Shown: positions 1 through 8,529 of the stretch, piece by piece
How positions within the stretch are numbered: position 1 is the stretch's first letter
Layout: every line of letters starts with the position of its first letter
Assembly: GCF_020905335.1 (NCBI RefSeq)
Contig: NZ_JAJJMN010000002.1
Span: 1,302,001-1,366,000 of the forward strand
DNA: 64,000 nucleotides
Origin: Flavobacterium lipolyticum
GTDB taxonomy: Bacteria > Bacteroidota > Bacteroidia > Flavobacteriales > Flavobacteriaceae
Direction of reading: 5' to 3'
The notes under the pieces: model-generated
What the model saw: only the letters and a program-made list of their open reading frames with translations
Database searches by the model: none
What the model was told of the DNA's origin: nothing
Made by a program: the position numbers and the translations under genes

Positions 1-245
1 CGCAGATTTGCAGTATTTTACGTATTTATTATAAATAAAATTCCAAATAATAAAGAAAATGTTTACAAAAATCTAAATTTAGTTGTTTATTTGCATCCGA
101 TTTTAAAATTTGGCGCCAACTTTAACTTCATTCATTTTATTAATCTGCTGTATTCTGTTTAATTGTAAAATTAAAATTTACAGCTATGTCGAAAATTCTA
201 TCTCGACGTGAAAAAAGATAGATTAAATTAATTAAAATTTTGAAA

Positions 246-1280
246 ATGAAAAGAATTTATGTTATAGCTGTGTTATGCATGGCTTTAGTTTCTTGCAATA
301 ATGAAGATCAGTAAAGCGCTGAATCAAATTCACTAGCTGAAAAGGAATTAAATGTGATGAGTTTTTCTTCTGAAGAAAAGATGGAAGAAAAAATAAACGA
401 AATTGTTGCAATTAAGTCTGAAAACGAAAGAAAAGTATTAGCCGATTTCAATAGACAAGAAGCTTTAAAAGGATATAATGTAAGTAATAAGAGTACTAAC
501 GATTCTGATATTAAAAAACAAAACGAAGCCATTTATAACAGTTTAAAAGCTTATCATAATTTAGTTCTTTCAAGCATTTATGAATTAAGAAAACAATTAA
601 AATTTACAAGTATTCAAAGTATTGCTGATGAGATAAACTCTTTAAATGCAGTTGACCCTGAAAAGGCTGTTTATTTAACTAAGATTTATAGAAATTTACT
701 TATAAAGGATCCTAAAATTGGTGTAGTTAGTACTATTTTTGATGGTAGAACATCAAATGTATTAAATGCAGATGGTATTGTCTTAATTAATGGTAAGAAA
801 ATGGATTATGATCAGTATTTTTCTGTTCCTAGTGAAAAAAATAACACTAGGAGATATGTTGGTGATGAAGCTGTAGCTGGATCAGTAGCTGTAATAAGTA
901 GAGATTATAAGGCTTTCTACTCTGCTGGAAGAGAAATTCATAGAAACGATCTTGGAGTTAAGTTTTTCAGATATTTTACCGAATTAAAGACGTTTTCTGG
1001 ATATGCTCCTATGCCTGATAGTTTTGTTGCATGTCCGAGTACTTTTAATGTTGACCCAAGTTCTGTTGCTGGTTTTGCATTAAGTAATACTGTTGCTATA
1101 GGAGACTATTCTTTTACTTATCCATATCTATCAGGTTCAGGTGTTTCTGTTAGATACTCAGGAGGAAAAATAAATAATGCTTATGTGCCAGTTGGAGGTA
1201 AGTTAAAAGCAACTTTCACTACGACCATTGGTGGGATAAATAGAGAAATGAGCTGTGATTTGGAATATAAAGAACAATAA
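246..1280 (+). pseudogene. Lipoprotein gene interrupted by a single in-frame stop
   Basis: The ATG at 246 opens a typical lipoprotein signal peptide (Lys-Arg, hydrophobic core, lipobox ALVSC with the lipidated Cys at residue 17, then NNEDQ). A TAA at 312-314 stops it after 22 residues. The same frame continues without a break from 315 to the stop at 1280, with 36 codons between the first ATG and the next usable start (GTG 354). The downstream 308 residues show a charged helical N-terminal part and a Ser/Gly-rich C-terminal part; I do not recognise the family. Without the signal peptide the 354-1280 product would stay in the cytoplasm, so the gene is probably a recent nonsense pseudogene, or is read through. 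A strong hairpin follows directly. Confidence 0.75.
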
Positions 1281-1284
1281 TTAA

Positions 1285-1320
1285 TAATCTGCTTCGTAAA
1301 TTATTTTGCGAAGCAGATTA
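1285..1320 (+). terminator. Hairpin terminator after the lipoprotein gene
   Basis: A perfect 12-bp stem (TAATCTGCTTCG paired with CGAAGCAGATTA, 12-nt loop) begins 4 bases after the stop codon and is followed by a short T run. It fits an intrinsic terminator for the upstream gene. Confidence 0.75.
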
Positions 1321-1361
1321 TTTTAACGCATTTTATTAAACTTATTACAAAGAATTAAAAA

Positions 1362-1919
1362 ATGGTAAAAAGAATATATTTTTTTATTTTTCTATTTTGC
1401 ATCGGGTTGTTCGATACTTATGGACAAGCTGATATAATGAGATCAAAAGACACTATAAAAACTACTGAAATTGATCCGCTTAGACCTGCTAAAGCTGCTT
1501 TTTATTCCGCTATTTTGCCTGGATTAGGTCAAGCTTATAATAAAAAATATTGGAAAATTCCTTTAGTTTATGGAGCAATTGGTACAAGTGTTTATTTCTA
1601 CATTGATAATCAAAAGAAGTACAACACTTATAGAGATGAATATAAAAATAGATTAGAAGGAAAGATAAACAAGGATGATTATTTAAGAAATTTAAATGAC
1701 AATCAGTTAATTGCAGCTCAAAAACAATTTCAAAGAAATAGGGATTTATCTGCGTTCTTTATTGTTGGATTTTATGTTTTAAATATTGTCGATGCTAATA
1801 TTGACGCGGCTATTTCACAGTTTAATGTGAGTGAGTCGTTGTCATTCAAACCTATTATAGAAAATCAATCAAGTATTTCCAATCAAAAATTTTCTATAGC
1901 TTGTATTTACGTTTTTTAA
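1362..1919 (+). CDS. DUF5683-family membrane protein
   Basis: 185 residues with an N-terminal signal-like segment (MVKRIYFFIFLFCIGLF, then a GQA cleavage-like site). The conserved DUF5683 block follows: PAKAAFYSAILPGLGQAYN, KKYWKIPLVYGAIG and a YFYIDNQKKY segment, with a second hydrophobic stretch near residues 130-145. The family is small, Bacteroidota-typical and of unknown function. In related genomes one copy usually sits beside parB/dapB/lepB genes; this copy stands alone, so it may be a paralogue. It starts 41 bases after the terminator of the preceding gene and has its own upstream AT-rich region. Confidence 0.8.
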   Translation: MVKRIYFFIFLFCIGLFDTYGQADIMRSKDTIKTTEIDPLRPAKAAFYSAILPGLGQAYNKKYWKIPLVYGAIGTSVYFYIDNQKKYNTYRDEYKNRLEGKINKDDYLRNLNDNQLIAAQKQFQRNRDLSAFFIVGFYVLNIVDANIDAAISQFNVSESLSFKPIIENQSSISNQKFSIACIYVF

Positions 1920-2070
1920 AATACCAATAGGTTACGTGTTTATAGGCTCTGATTTAACAAACAAGATTGTTTTATTTGATTTGGTAAAACTTTCATTTTT
2001 TTTACTTTTTTGATGACTTTCTCCTGTTTGAAAAAAGTTATCAGCATATGAAAAACGGCAACTAAAAAAT

Positions 2071-2106
2071 AAAAAGCCTGTAAACATTGAGTTTGCAGGC
2101 TTTTTT
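2071..2106 (-). terminator. Strong terminator downstream of the tmRNA
   Basis: Inverted repeat AAAAAGCCTGTAAAC ... GTTTGCAGGCTTTTTT with a 5-nt loop. It directly abuts the 3' end of the tmRNA-like RNA read on the minus strand. The A/T tails on both sides could make it bidirectional. Confidence 0.8.
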
Positions 2107-2107
2107 G

Positions 2108-2365
2108 TGGAGTCGATGGAAATCGAACCCGGGTCCAAACAAGCAACTAAAGAGCTTTCTACACGTTTGTTTCCTGATTGGATTTTCGATGTTAAGCTAG
2201 GTCAGGAACAACCACTCAACACTTATCTTCTTAATTTCGATATCCACCCGAAGCTCATGGAAATCTAGGATTATTTTTACGGTTCCCCTGTACTGACCGC
2301 CACAAACCAAGGCTTTCAAGGAAAATCTAGATCGTTAGGTAAGAAAACTATATGCATGGAAGCTG
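2108..2365 (-). ncRNA. ssrA: tmRNA, 3' portion (5' part not found)
   Basis: Read on the minus strand, the last about 60 bases match a tmRNA 3' end: GTGTAGAAAGC, then GGACCCGGGTTCGATT as the T arm, then the acceptor strand CGACTCCA, with CCA not encoded. Upstream are paired segments typical of tmRNA pseudoknots, for example TTCCTGA with TCAGGAA around the region 2168-2215. I could not find the 5' acceptor strand (GGAGTCG or GGGGTCG type), the conserved TTCGAC or a tag ending in Ala-Ala-stop within 400 bases. The RNA therefore looks truncated, or its 5' part is highly diverged. A TATTTTTG box on the minus strand near 2380 could start the shorter transcript. The 5' limit is approximate. Confidence 0.65.
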
Positions 2366-2622
2366 TAAAAACAAAAATACTATTTTCAGGAAAATTAAAA
2401 GCAAATATTTACGAGTTCTTAAAGTACCCGGAGCCGAAATAAATCTACTTTTTTATAAAAATAAATTGTAGATTTTTTTTACTTGCGCTTCTTTCTGCAG
2501 ATCTTTCCTGGATTGAAATTAATCTACTTTTAAATTACACCAGTCGTAATCATAAAACTTTTCATATATTTGTTTTTAACCAACTAAAGAACTTTTTATG
2601 AGTAGGAAATACCATTTATCTT

Positions 2623-2961
2623 ATGATGCAATTGACGTTAAACAAGGATTTTGGAGATAGCTATGATGAAGCCAAAAGATACCTATTATGTGTACCAGGA
2701 AATACTGGATATATTAAAATATCTTCTTATTGCGAATCGACACTAATACTTGAATACGATCAGATGCAATCAAAATTGTTTCATTATTTAAAAACAAATC
2801 TTGCAAAACATTTTAATTATTTAGTCTCTCTTGTAGTCATAAGTGAATCGGGAACTGGGTTCATAAATTACAGTCAAAATGTACATCTTAATTTACGTTT
2901 GAAACTAGAACTTAAAAATATTTCCTGTGATAATTTAAAAAAAGAAATTACAAATTACTAA
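2623..2961 (+). CDS. Hypothetical protein, 112 aa
   Basis: I do not recognise this protein. It is soluble, with a Tyr/Leu-rich middle and no signal peptide or membrane segment. An overlapping frame begins at ATG 2598 and reads MSRKYHLSYDAIDVK before stopping; its sense joins smoothly to the main frame near NKDFGDSYDEA. A one-base frameshift near 2640 may therefore have split off the true N-terminus. A hairpin terminator follows 33 bases after the stop, which supports a real plus-strand transcript. Confidence 0.45.
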   Translation: MMQLTLNKDFGDSYDEAKRYLLCVPGNTGYIKISSYCESTLILEYDQMQSKLFHYLKTNLAKHFNYLVSLVVISESGTGFINYSQNVHLNLRLKLELKNISCDNLKKEITNY

Positions 2962-2993
2962 GCAAATAATCCTTAGAATAGATCACAAAAAGA

Positions 2994-3022
2994 ACCGTTG
3001 CGAAACGCGGAACGGTATTTTT
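2994..3022 (+). terminator. Hairpin terminator
   Basis: Stem ACCGTT/AACGGT with an inner GCG/CGC pairing and an AAA loop, followed by ATTTTT. It lies just after the 112-aa gene. Confidence 0.6.
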
Positions 3023-3201
3023 AACTAAAATTAAAAAACTAACTAAAAAAAACTTATTTCTGATATCTACTTTTAAACTAAATACATTACAATAAATATC
3101 AAATCCTCCATCTACAGCCTTAACAGTATTAAAGTCGAATGGCACATAAGTGCCAGTATCATCACTGCTATTTACCATCAAATACACCTCATTTGTCCTG
3201 A

Positions 3202-3609
3202 TATCCTGACAAATTCGGAGTTACTCATCTAAGCAGTAAATATCTAGTTAAAATCAGGGAGATATTAAATAATACAATGTTTCTTGATATAGGTCATATT
3301 AAAGTTGATATCATTGCCCCCCCATATCCGTGGCAAGAACCTGTTCAAAGCGAGGATGGAATCAGACTGGTATCTTTAAATGACGTAGGTGCTATGAAGC
3401 TTCATGCTATATTTCAAAACGACACAAGAATAAAAGATTTTGTGGATATGTATTTTCTTTTAGAACATCATCCCCTTATGACCTATTTAGATGCTTACCA
3501 GAACAAATATAATGGAAATCCAGGACTGGCCGTCATTGCATTACTACATCATAAAAATATAGATAGAGAAGAAAAAGTCAAACTAATGAAAGGAAAAGAA
3601 AACAGCTAG
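3202..3609 (+). pseudogene. AbiEii-type nucleotidyltransferase fragment (N-terminus lost)
   Basis: From 3211 the frame reads KFGVTHLSSKYLVKIREIL and continues into MFLDIGHIKVDIIAPPYPW, MKLHAIFQNDTRIKDFVDMYFLL and the end at 3609. This is the middle and C-terminal part of the AbiEii/AbiGii nucleotidyltransferase family, with the KxxDF..DMYFLL segment. The N-terminal GGTAL and DID[LF]F catalytic block is absent, and a TGA at 3199 closes the frame upstream. The fragment precedes a broken DUF6922 gene, the same family pairing as the intact locus at 39.6-40.8 kb. The toxin cannot be active without its catalytic block. Confidence 0.7.
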
Positions 3610-3760
3610 GCAAAAATGACTCACCGTCTAAAAAAAGCAGTTTTAAATCTTTCTTTTGATTTTTCTGAACCAAAAAATCAAATTCCTCCACCTCATAAAA
3701 AATCGTAGATTAGGGAGGTGAAAATTTGAATAACAAGCCTAAAAATCGTATCTTTACTTT

Positions 3761-4076
3761 ATGGCTGGAGTTAAAAAAAACAACAAAGTTCTTAATTTGA
3801 ATCGGGTCTTTTTTTGGGATTTCGATATAGACACTATGGACTTTGAGAAAGCCTATAAAACTACCATTACACGTATCATAGAACGTGGAAAACAAGAGGA
3901 AATAGACGAAATCGTTCGCTTCTACGGTATTGAAAAAGTTATCAAAACTATTCGTGACGAAATCTATTTCCTTCCCAATTATGCCATTGACCGCGCTAAG
4001 ATTCTTCCCCGAACTCAAAAAAGAAGAAATGTACTGTTACCTGAACCGTAAAGACAAACCCTATAATTGGATATAG
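3761..4076 (+). pseudogene. DUF6922-family protein, frameshifted near its C-terminus
   Basis: Residues FWDFDIDTMDFEKAYKTTI, RIIERGKQEEIDEIVRFYG and FLPNYAIDRA define a DUF6922 domain, the same domain found at the C-terminus of the antitoxin at 40267-40779 (FWDTNIDAINWEKQ, IVRFYGIEKI). The open frame runs on to 4051 with an unlikely tail. A shift of frame near 3996 instead gives RFFPELKKEEMYCYLNRK and KPYNWI, ending at TAG 4074-4076, which looks like a natural C-terminus. One indel has therefore broken the gene. It lies about 150 bases after the toxin fragment, so both partners of this second toxin-antitoxin locus are dead. Confidence 0.7.
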
Positions 4077-4173
4077 TGATTTTTTCAAAGGAATTTCGAG
4101 CTTCTCCGTCGATAGAAGTTTTAAAAGAAACACAAAAATTTATTTTATTTTTTTTCACAAGAGAATAATCGTA

Positions 4174-4185
4174 ATATTGCAATAT
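4174..4185. promoter_or_regulatory. Putative ArsR operator
   Basis: Perfect 12-bp palindrome ATATTGCAATAT, 12 bases upstream of the ArsR start codon. Its position and symmetry fit autoregulation by the dimeric repressor encoded next to it; binding itself is inferred. Confidence 0.5.
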
Positions 4186-4197
4186 AAATATAAAACG

Positions 4198-4530
4198 ATG
4201 GGAGCTACTAAAACAGATCACTTTACAGACAATCAAAACGAACTTGCTGTTTTGGCTAAAGCATTGGGACATCCTGCCCGAATAGCCATAATGGAATACC
4301 TTTTAAAGGTTGATACATGTATCTGTGGGGATATAGTAAATGAATTGCCGCTTTCTCAGCCGACAGTATCACAACATCTTAAGGAACTTAAAAACGCTGG
4401 TTTAATTAAAGGAAGTATAGATGGTAATTCTATCTGCTACTGTATTAATGAACCGGGCTTAGAGAAAATTAAAGGATTTTTTGAACACATAAGCAGTCAT
4501 CTTGAAAAAAAGAAAAATGATTGCTGTTAA
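4198..4530 (+). CDS. arsR: ArsR/SmtB-family repressor
   Basis: About 110 residues with a winged helix: LAKALGHPARIAIMEYLL, the recognition region LPLSQPTVSQHLKEL and the wing GLIKGSIDGNSICYCI. Metal-sensing cysteines are present in the helix before the recognition helix (TCICGDI) and at the C-terminal end (DCC). The ATG at 4198 is preferred over the TTG at 4177, because the latter lies inside the putative operator palindrome. It is the first gene of a run that includes an arsenate reductase-like protein and an ACR3 pump, so it probably represses that operon and is released by arsenite. Confidence 0.88.
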   Translation: MGATKTDHFTDNQNELAVLAKALGHPARIAIMEYLLKVDTCICGDIVNELPLSQPTVSQHLKELKNAGLIKGSIDGNSICYCINEPGLEKIKGFFEHISSHLEKKKNDCC

Positions 4531-4550
4531 CTTTTTAAAACACATAAATT

Positions 4551-5018
4551 ATGAAACTTTCACAAATCAAAGAAGTACTAACGAGGGTTGAAGCTGTAAA
4601 CTTTGAACTGCCAAACGGAACTTTTGTCCCGGAATATTTCCACGTAACCGAAATTGGTTTGATAACTAAAAACTTTATTGATTGCGGTGGTACTGTAAGA
4701 AAGGAAAACGTTGTAAACTTCCAGCTTTGGGATGCCAATGATTACGAACATCGACTTAAGCCTCAAAAGCTGATTCATATTATTGAGCTTTCAGAAAAAG
4801 TTTTGGGCATTGAAGATCATGAAATTGAAGTGGAATATCAGGATACCACCATTGGTAAATATGATTTAGATTTTAATGGTAAAAACTTCATTTTATTAAA
4901 TAAACAGACTGCTTGCTTAGCTCAGGACAATTGCGGTATTCCCGCTGAAAAGCAAAAAGTAAGATTATCAGATAAAAACAGTGAGCCTTGTTGTGCTCCT
5001 GATGGGAACTGTTGTTAA
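4551..5018 (+). CDS. DUF6428-family protein
   Basis: 155 residues, starting MKLSQIKEVL and containing LPNGTFVPEYFHVTEIG and a FQLWDANDYEHRL segment typical of DUF6428. This family is usually seen inside Bacteroidota arsenic-resistance operons. The tail is rich in cysteine (TACLAQDNCG ... EPCCAPDGNCC), suggesting thiol binding of arsenite or another soft metal; that role is inferred. It follows arsR by 20 bases and leads directly into the methyltransferase gene, consistent with one transcript. Confidence 0.8.
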   Translation: MKLSQIKEVLTRVEAVNFELPNGTFVPEYFHVTEIGLITKNFIDCGGTVRKENVVNFQLWDANDYEHRLKPQKLIHIIELSEKVLGIEDHEIEVEYQDTTIGKYDLDFNGKNFILLNKQTACLAQDNCGIPAEKQKVRLSDKNSEPCCAPDGNCC

Positions 5019-5029
5019 CACACACACTA

Positions 5030-5641
5030 ATGAGTAAAAAAGAACATTGGGAAAACGTCTTTTCCACCAAAAAAGAAACTGAAGTAAGTTGGTATCAAAC
5101 AAATCCTGAAGCTTCTGTAAATGGTATTTTAAAAGCTAATTTAAAAAAAGATGCAAAAATTATTGATATTGGAGGAGGTGACAGCTACCTGATTGATAAA
5201 TTGATTGAATTAGGATATACTAATCTTTTTCTTTTGGATATTTCAAAAAATGCCATTAACCGGATCAAAAATCGTTTAGGTGAGAAATCTCAATATGTAA
5301 CGTTCATTGTTTCGGATATTTTGGATTTTAAACCCGAAGAGGCATTTAATTTTTGGCATGACCGGGCTTCATTCCACTTTTTAACTTACAAAGAGGAAAT
5401 AGAAGCATATAAAGCAATTGTTGAAAAATCTACAGTAGAGAAAGCCAATCTTTTTATGGGAACTTTTTCAGAATCCGGTCCTTTAAAATGTAGTGGATTG
5501 GAAATAACGCAATATTCCGAATCAAAACTCGATATGATTTTTTCTGATACTTTTGATAAAATTGAATGTTTTACAGAAAATCATCATACTCCATTTGAAA
5601 CGGTACAGAACTTCATTTTTTGTAATTTTAAAAAGAAATAA
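5030..5641 (+). CDS. Class I SAM-dependent methyltransferase
   Basis: 203 residues from ATG 5030; the in-frame TTG at 5012 overlaps the previous gene and is less likely. The nucleotide-binding loop IIDIGGGDSYLIDKL and the acidic residue in LFLLDISKNAI place it in the class I Rossmann methyltransferases. WHDRASFHFL and HTPFETVQNF resemble the small-molecule branch (thiopurine/tellurite-like). It lacks the cysteine set of ArsM arsenite methyltransferases, so the substrate is uncertain. Location between DUF6428 and the arsenate reductase-like gene suggests a role in metalloid detoxification. Confidence 0.8.
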   Translation: MSKKEHWENVFSTKKETEVSWYQTNPEASVNGILKANLKKDAKIIDIGGGDSYLIDKLIELGYTNLFLLDISKNAINRIKNRLGEKSQYVTFIVSDILDFKPEEAFNFWHDRASFHFLTYKEEIEAYKAIVEKSTVEKANLFMGTFSESGPLKCSGLEITQYSESKLDMIFSDTFDKIECFTENHHTPFETVQNFIFCNFKKK

Positions 5642-5643
5642 GA

Positions 5644-6255
5644 ATGTACGCAGATTTAACAAAAACAATTGATTCTTTATCTTTTGGTTACCTGACCCAA
5701 GACAGAAAGGAAACATTACAACCATTAGTCGAATTTATTCAAGCCAAAATAACCAATCAACAGGAAGTACGACTTAATTTGATTTGTACCCATAATTCCA
5801 GAAGAAGCCATTTGTCTCAAGTTTGGGCACAGACAGCAGCTAACTATTATAATATCAAAAATGTATTTTGTTATTCTGGAGGTACAGAAGCTACAGCACT
5901 CTTTCCTATGGTAGCTAAGACACTAATACAACAAGGGTTTAAAGTCAATACCATTGCTGAAGGAAGCAATCCTGTTTACTTCATAAAATATGGTGAAAAT
6001 GAAAATCCAATAATCGGCTTTTCCAAAACCTACGATGATGAGTTTAATCCGCAAGGTGAATTTGCAGCCATCATGACCTGTTCACAAGCCGATGGAGGCT
6101 GTCCTTTTATTCCAGGCGCAGAAAAACGTATTCCAATCACTTTTGAAGACCCAAAAGTTTCTGATAACACACCACAGCAGGAAGAAATATACAAGGAGCG
6201 CAGTCTTCAAATCGGAACTGAAATGTTTTATGTATTCTCACAAATTAAAAAATAA
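5644..6255 (+). CDS. Low-molecular-weight phosphatase / arsenate reductase-like protein
   Basis: 203 residues with the P-loop [12 protein letters not shown] (CX5R[ST]) near residue 50. A downstream [20 protein letters not shown] segment contains the Asp-region and two cysteines that could form a redox relay. This matches the Bacteroidota protein-tyrosine-phosphatase-like ArsC group rather than the glutaredoxin-dependent ArsC fold. The gene starts 2 bases after the methyltransferase and ends 2 bases before the ACR3 pump. The expected reaction is reduction of arsenate to arsenite for export. Confidence 0.82.
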   Translation: MYADLTKTIDSLSFGYLTQDRKETLQPLVEFIQAKITNQQEVRLNLICTHNSRRSHLSQVWAQTAANYYNIKNVFCYSGGTEATALFPMVAKTLIQQGFKVNTIAEGSNPVYFIKYGENENPIIGFSKTYDDEFNPQGEFAAIMTCSQADGGCPFIPGAEKRIPITFEDPKVSDNTPQQEEIYKERSLQIGTEMFYVFSQIKK

Positions 6256-6257
6256 GT

Positions 6258-7322
6258 ATGTCGGTAAATAATTGTGCACCAGCATTAGAAAGAAAAAAAT
6301 TAGGTTTTCTTGATCAGTTTTTAACCCTTTGGATATTTCTCGCCATGATTATAGGCGTCATAGTAGGATATTTAATACCATCAAGTAGTGGATTTATTAA
6401 TTCGTTTTCAAACGGAACTACTAACATTCCCTTGGCGATTGGGTTAATTCTTATGATGTACCCTCCACTGGCAAAAGTAAAATACGAACAAATGGGAGAA
6501 GTGTTCAAAAACACAAAGGTATTAGGAGCATCCTTATTCCTAAATTGGATTGTCGGTCCAATTTTAATGTTTGTATTGGCATTACTATGCTTAAAAGGTT
6601 ATCCTGAATACATGATTGGAGTAATCTTAATCGGATTAGCACGCTGTATTGCCATGGTAGTGGTATGGAATGATTTAGCTGACGGCAACAGAGAACATGC
6701 AGCAGGATTAATTGCTTTAAACAGTATTTTTCAGGTATTTCTTTACAGCGTGTATGCTTATGTGTTTATAACCATTTTGCCGCCTTATTTCGGCTATACA
6801 GGCTTCAATGTAAATATCAGCATTGACCAAATTGCAGAAAGTGTCGGCATTTATTTAGGAATCCCTTTTGCGCTTGGAATAATTAGCCGTTACGGTTTAA
6901 TCAAGCTAAAAGGAGAAGAATGGTTTCAAAATAAATATGTTCCTTTTATTTCTCCAATAACCTTTATAGCATTATTATTTACCATCGTATTGATGTTTAG
7001 CCTCAAAGGAGAGCTTATTATACAGATACCAATGGATGTAGTGCGTATTGCAATTCCATTAGTAATTTATTTTGTAGTGATGTTTGTAATCAGTTTTTTC
7101 ATTGGAAAATACTTTGAGGCTGATTACTCGAAGTCAACGGCTATTGCATTTACCGCAACCGGTAATAATTTTGAATTAGCCATTGCAGTTGCCATAGGTG
7201 TTTTCGGAATCAACAGCGGACAGGCTTTTGCAGGTGTTGTTGGTCCATTAGTAGAAGTGCCTGCATTGATTGCATTGGTAAATGTCGCTTTTTGGTTTCG
7301 AAAAAAATATTACAGTCTTTAA
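6258..7322 (+). CDS. arsB: ACR3-family arsenite efflux transporter
   Basis: 354 residues with about ten membrane helices. Family marks are [14 protein letters not shown] and [13 protein letters not shown] near the N-terminus, [16 protein letters not shown] with the conserved cysteine near residue 136, and [20 protein letters not shown] near residue 300. The family exports arsenite across the inner membrane using the proton gradient. It is the terminal effector of the operon begun by arsR. The gene begins 2 bases after the reductase gene and ends 6 bases before the Crp/Fnr gene. Confidence 0.92.
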   Translation: MSVNNCAPALERKKLGFLDQFLTLWIFLAMIIGVIVGYLIPSSSGFINSFSNGTTNIPLAIGLILMMYPPLAKVKYEQMGEVFKNTKVLGASLFLNWIVGPILMFVLALLCLKGYPEYMIGVILIGLARCIAMVVVWNDLADGNREHAAGLIALNSIFQVFLYSVYAYVFITILPPYFGYTGFNVNISIDQIAESVGIYLGIPFALGIISRYGLIKLKGEEWFQNKYVPFISPITFIALLFTIVLMFSLKGELIIQIPMDVVRIAIPLVIYFVVMFVISFFIGKYFEADYSKSTAIAFTATGNNFELAIAVAIGVFGINSGQAFAGVVGPLVEVPALIALVNVAFWFRKKYYSL

Positions 7323-7328
7323 TAAGTT

Positions 7329-7904
7329 ATGGAACAATTCAAAGCATTTTTAAAGCAGATAGCCCCCATCACAGATGAAGAATTCGAAAATACTCTTCCG
7401 AATTTCAAAAAGATAAGTTTAGGGAAAAACAGCTATTTTATTCAGCTGGGTAAAGTTTGCAGACAAATCGCTTTCATACAAAAGGGAACTTTAAGAACAT
7501 CCTATATGAATGAAAATATGGAAGAAATAACTTCCTGTTTTTGTACTGAAAATAGTTTCACAACTTCCTATAAAAGTTTCATTCTACAAGAGCCTTCTAC
7601 TCTGTCAATTCAGGCAATGGAAAATGTAGAACTTTTAGTAATTGATTACGAAGATTTGCAGAAACTGTTTAAGGAAAGTATAGTTTGGCAGACTATTGGG
7701 CGGGTCATTGCCGAAAGACAATATATCGTAATGGAACAATATGCAAGTGTGTTATGCAATGAAAACGCCAAAGAAAAGTACTTGCGTCTTTTAAAAGAAC
7801 AACCAAGTATTCTGCATAAGGCAACTATAAATGACATTGCCTCTTATCTTGGGATAACCCGAAGAACATTAAGCCGGATAAGAAAAGAAATTACACAAAA
7901 TTAG
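7329..7904 (+). CDS. Crp/Fnr-family transcriptional regulator
   Basis: 191 residues. An N-terminal cyclic-nucleotide-binding-like beta roll (residues about 20-115, RQIAFIQKGTLRTSYM) is followed by a dimer helix and a C-terminal helix-turn-helix (TINDIASYLGITRRTLSRIRKE). No Fnr-type iron-sulphur cysteine cluster is visible at the N-terminus. It is co-oriented 6 bases after the ACR3 gene. A palindrome immediately after its stop codon sits in a class II activator position upstream of the next gene, so that membrane-protein gene is a likely target. Confidence 0.85.
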   Translation: MEQFKAFLKQIAPITDEEFENTLPNFKKISLGKNSYFIQLGKVCRQIAFIQKGTLRTSYMNENMEEITSCFCTENSFTTSYKSFILQEPSTLSIQAMENVELLVIDYEDLQKLFKESIVWQTIGRVIAERQYIVMEQYASVLCNENAKEKYLRLLKEQPSILHKATINDIASYLGITRRTLSRIRKEITQN

Positions 7905-7918
7905 AGGACATTTGTCCT
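7905..7918. promoter_or_regulatory. Putative Crp/Fnr operator
   Basis: Inverted repeat AGGACA-TT-TGTCCT directly after the regulator's stop codon. Its centre lies about 42 bases before the expected start of transcription from the TAGCTTTG box at 7941, the spacing of class II Crp activation. Confidence 0.5.
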
Positions 7919-7940
7919 TAATGTTAATCCCGATGTCCCA

Positions 7941-7948
7941 TAGCTTTG
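7941..7948 (+). promoter_or_regulatory. Bacteroidota -7 promoter element
   Basis: TAGCTTTG fits the TAnnTTTG consensus of the primary sigma factor in Bacteroidota, 26 bases before the start codon at 7974. No well-spaced -33 TTTG is present, which fits dependence on the activator site just upstream. Confidence 0.55.
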
Positions 7949-7973
7949 CAGTTATATTTAATTAAAAACTGAA

Positions 7974-8510
7974 ATGGAAATAGCAATTATCATCTCATCT
8001 TTGTTTCTTGTTCTTTTTGCGGTGTTAGCCTTATATGATGGCTTTTATCTGCATATTTTTAAATACCAGCTTCATAATAGGACTGAAAGTAAAACGGAAC
8101 ATCTCGCCCATACTATAAGAGCTGTTTTCTTTCCAGCAATGCTGTACTTTTTGTTCTTTAAACAGGATAGTCATACTAGTTTTTTCATAGGATTAACCTT
8201 TGTGCTTTTTGATATACTGGTACTGGGGTATGATGCCTTTGTCGAAAAAGACAGCAGGCAGTTTATGGGAGGATTGCCTCGCTGGGAATATATTGTTCAT
8301 TTATTCGTAAATGGTTTTCATTTTGCCTCAATTGCAGTTTATTTGTCTATCAGGCTAACCATTCAAAATGGGGAAATAATTATTTCGAATATAAACCAGT
8401 CACAAATCTCTAGTCTTTTTAATTTACTAATCATAAATCTTTTGCCAGCTGCTATTATAAATGGCTCAGAAGGCTTTCCACTGGCAGGGCTGCGCATAAA
8501 GCTTTTGTAA
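7974..8510 (+). CDS. Hypothetical multi-pass membrane protein, possibly truncated
   Basis: 178 residues with four to five hydrophobic segments (residues about 4-24, 47-65, 70-88, 105-125, 150-165) and a His-containing loop (HLAHTIRAVFFPAML). I do not recognise a named family. It is preceded by a putative Crp site and a Bacteroidota promoter box. An IS3 transposase relic begins within about 20-40 bases of the stop, so the C-terminus may have been altered by the insertion. Confidence 0.65.
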   Translation: MEIAIIISSLFLVLFAVLALYDGFYLHIFKYQLHNRTESKTEHLAHTIRAVFFPAMLYFLFFKQDSHTSFFIGLTFVLFDILVLGYDAFVEKDSRQFMGGLPRWEYIVHLFVNGFHFASIAVYLSIRLTIQNGEIIISNINQSQISSLFNLLIINLLPAAIINGSEGFPLAGLRIKLL

Positions 8511-8529
8511 CCTCCTAGATTACCAGGAT

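Noticed and set aside
2948..3187. 79-residue minus-strand ORF with a plausible-looking segment
   Set aside because: It overlaps the hairpin terminator and the toxin pseudogene region and has no start context; the sequence might be a fragment but I cannot support it.
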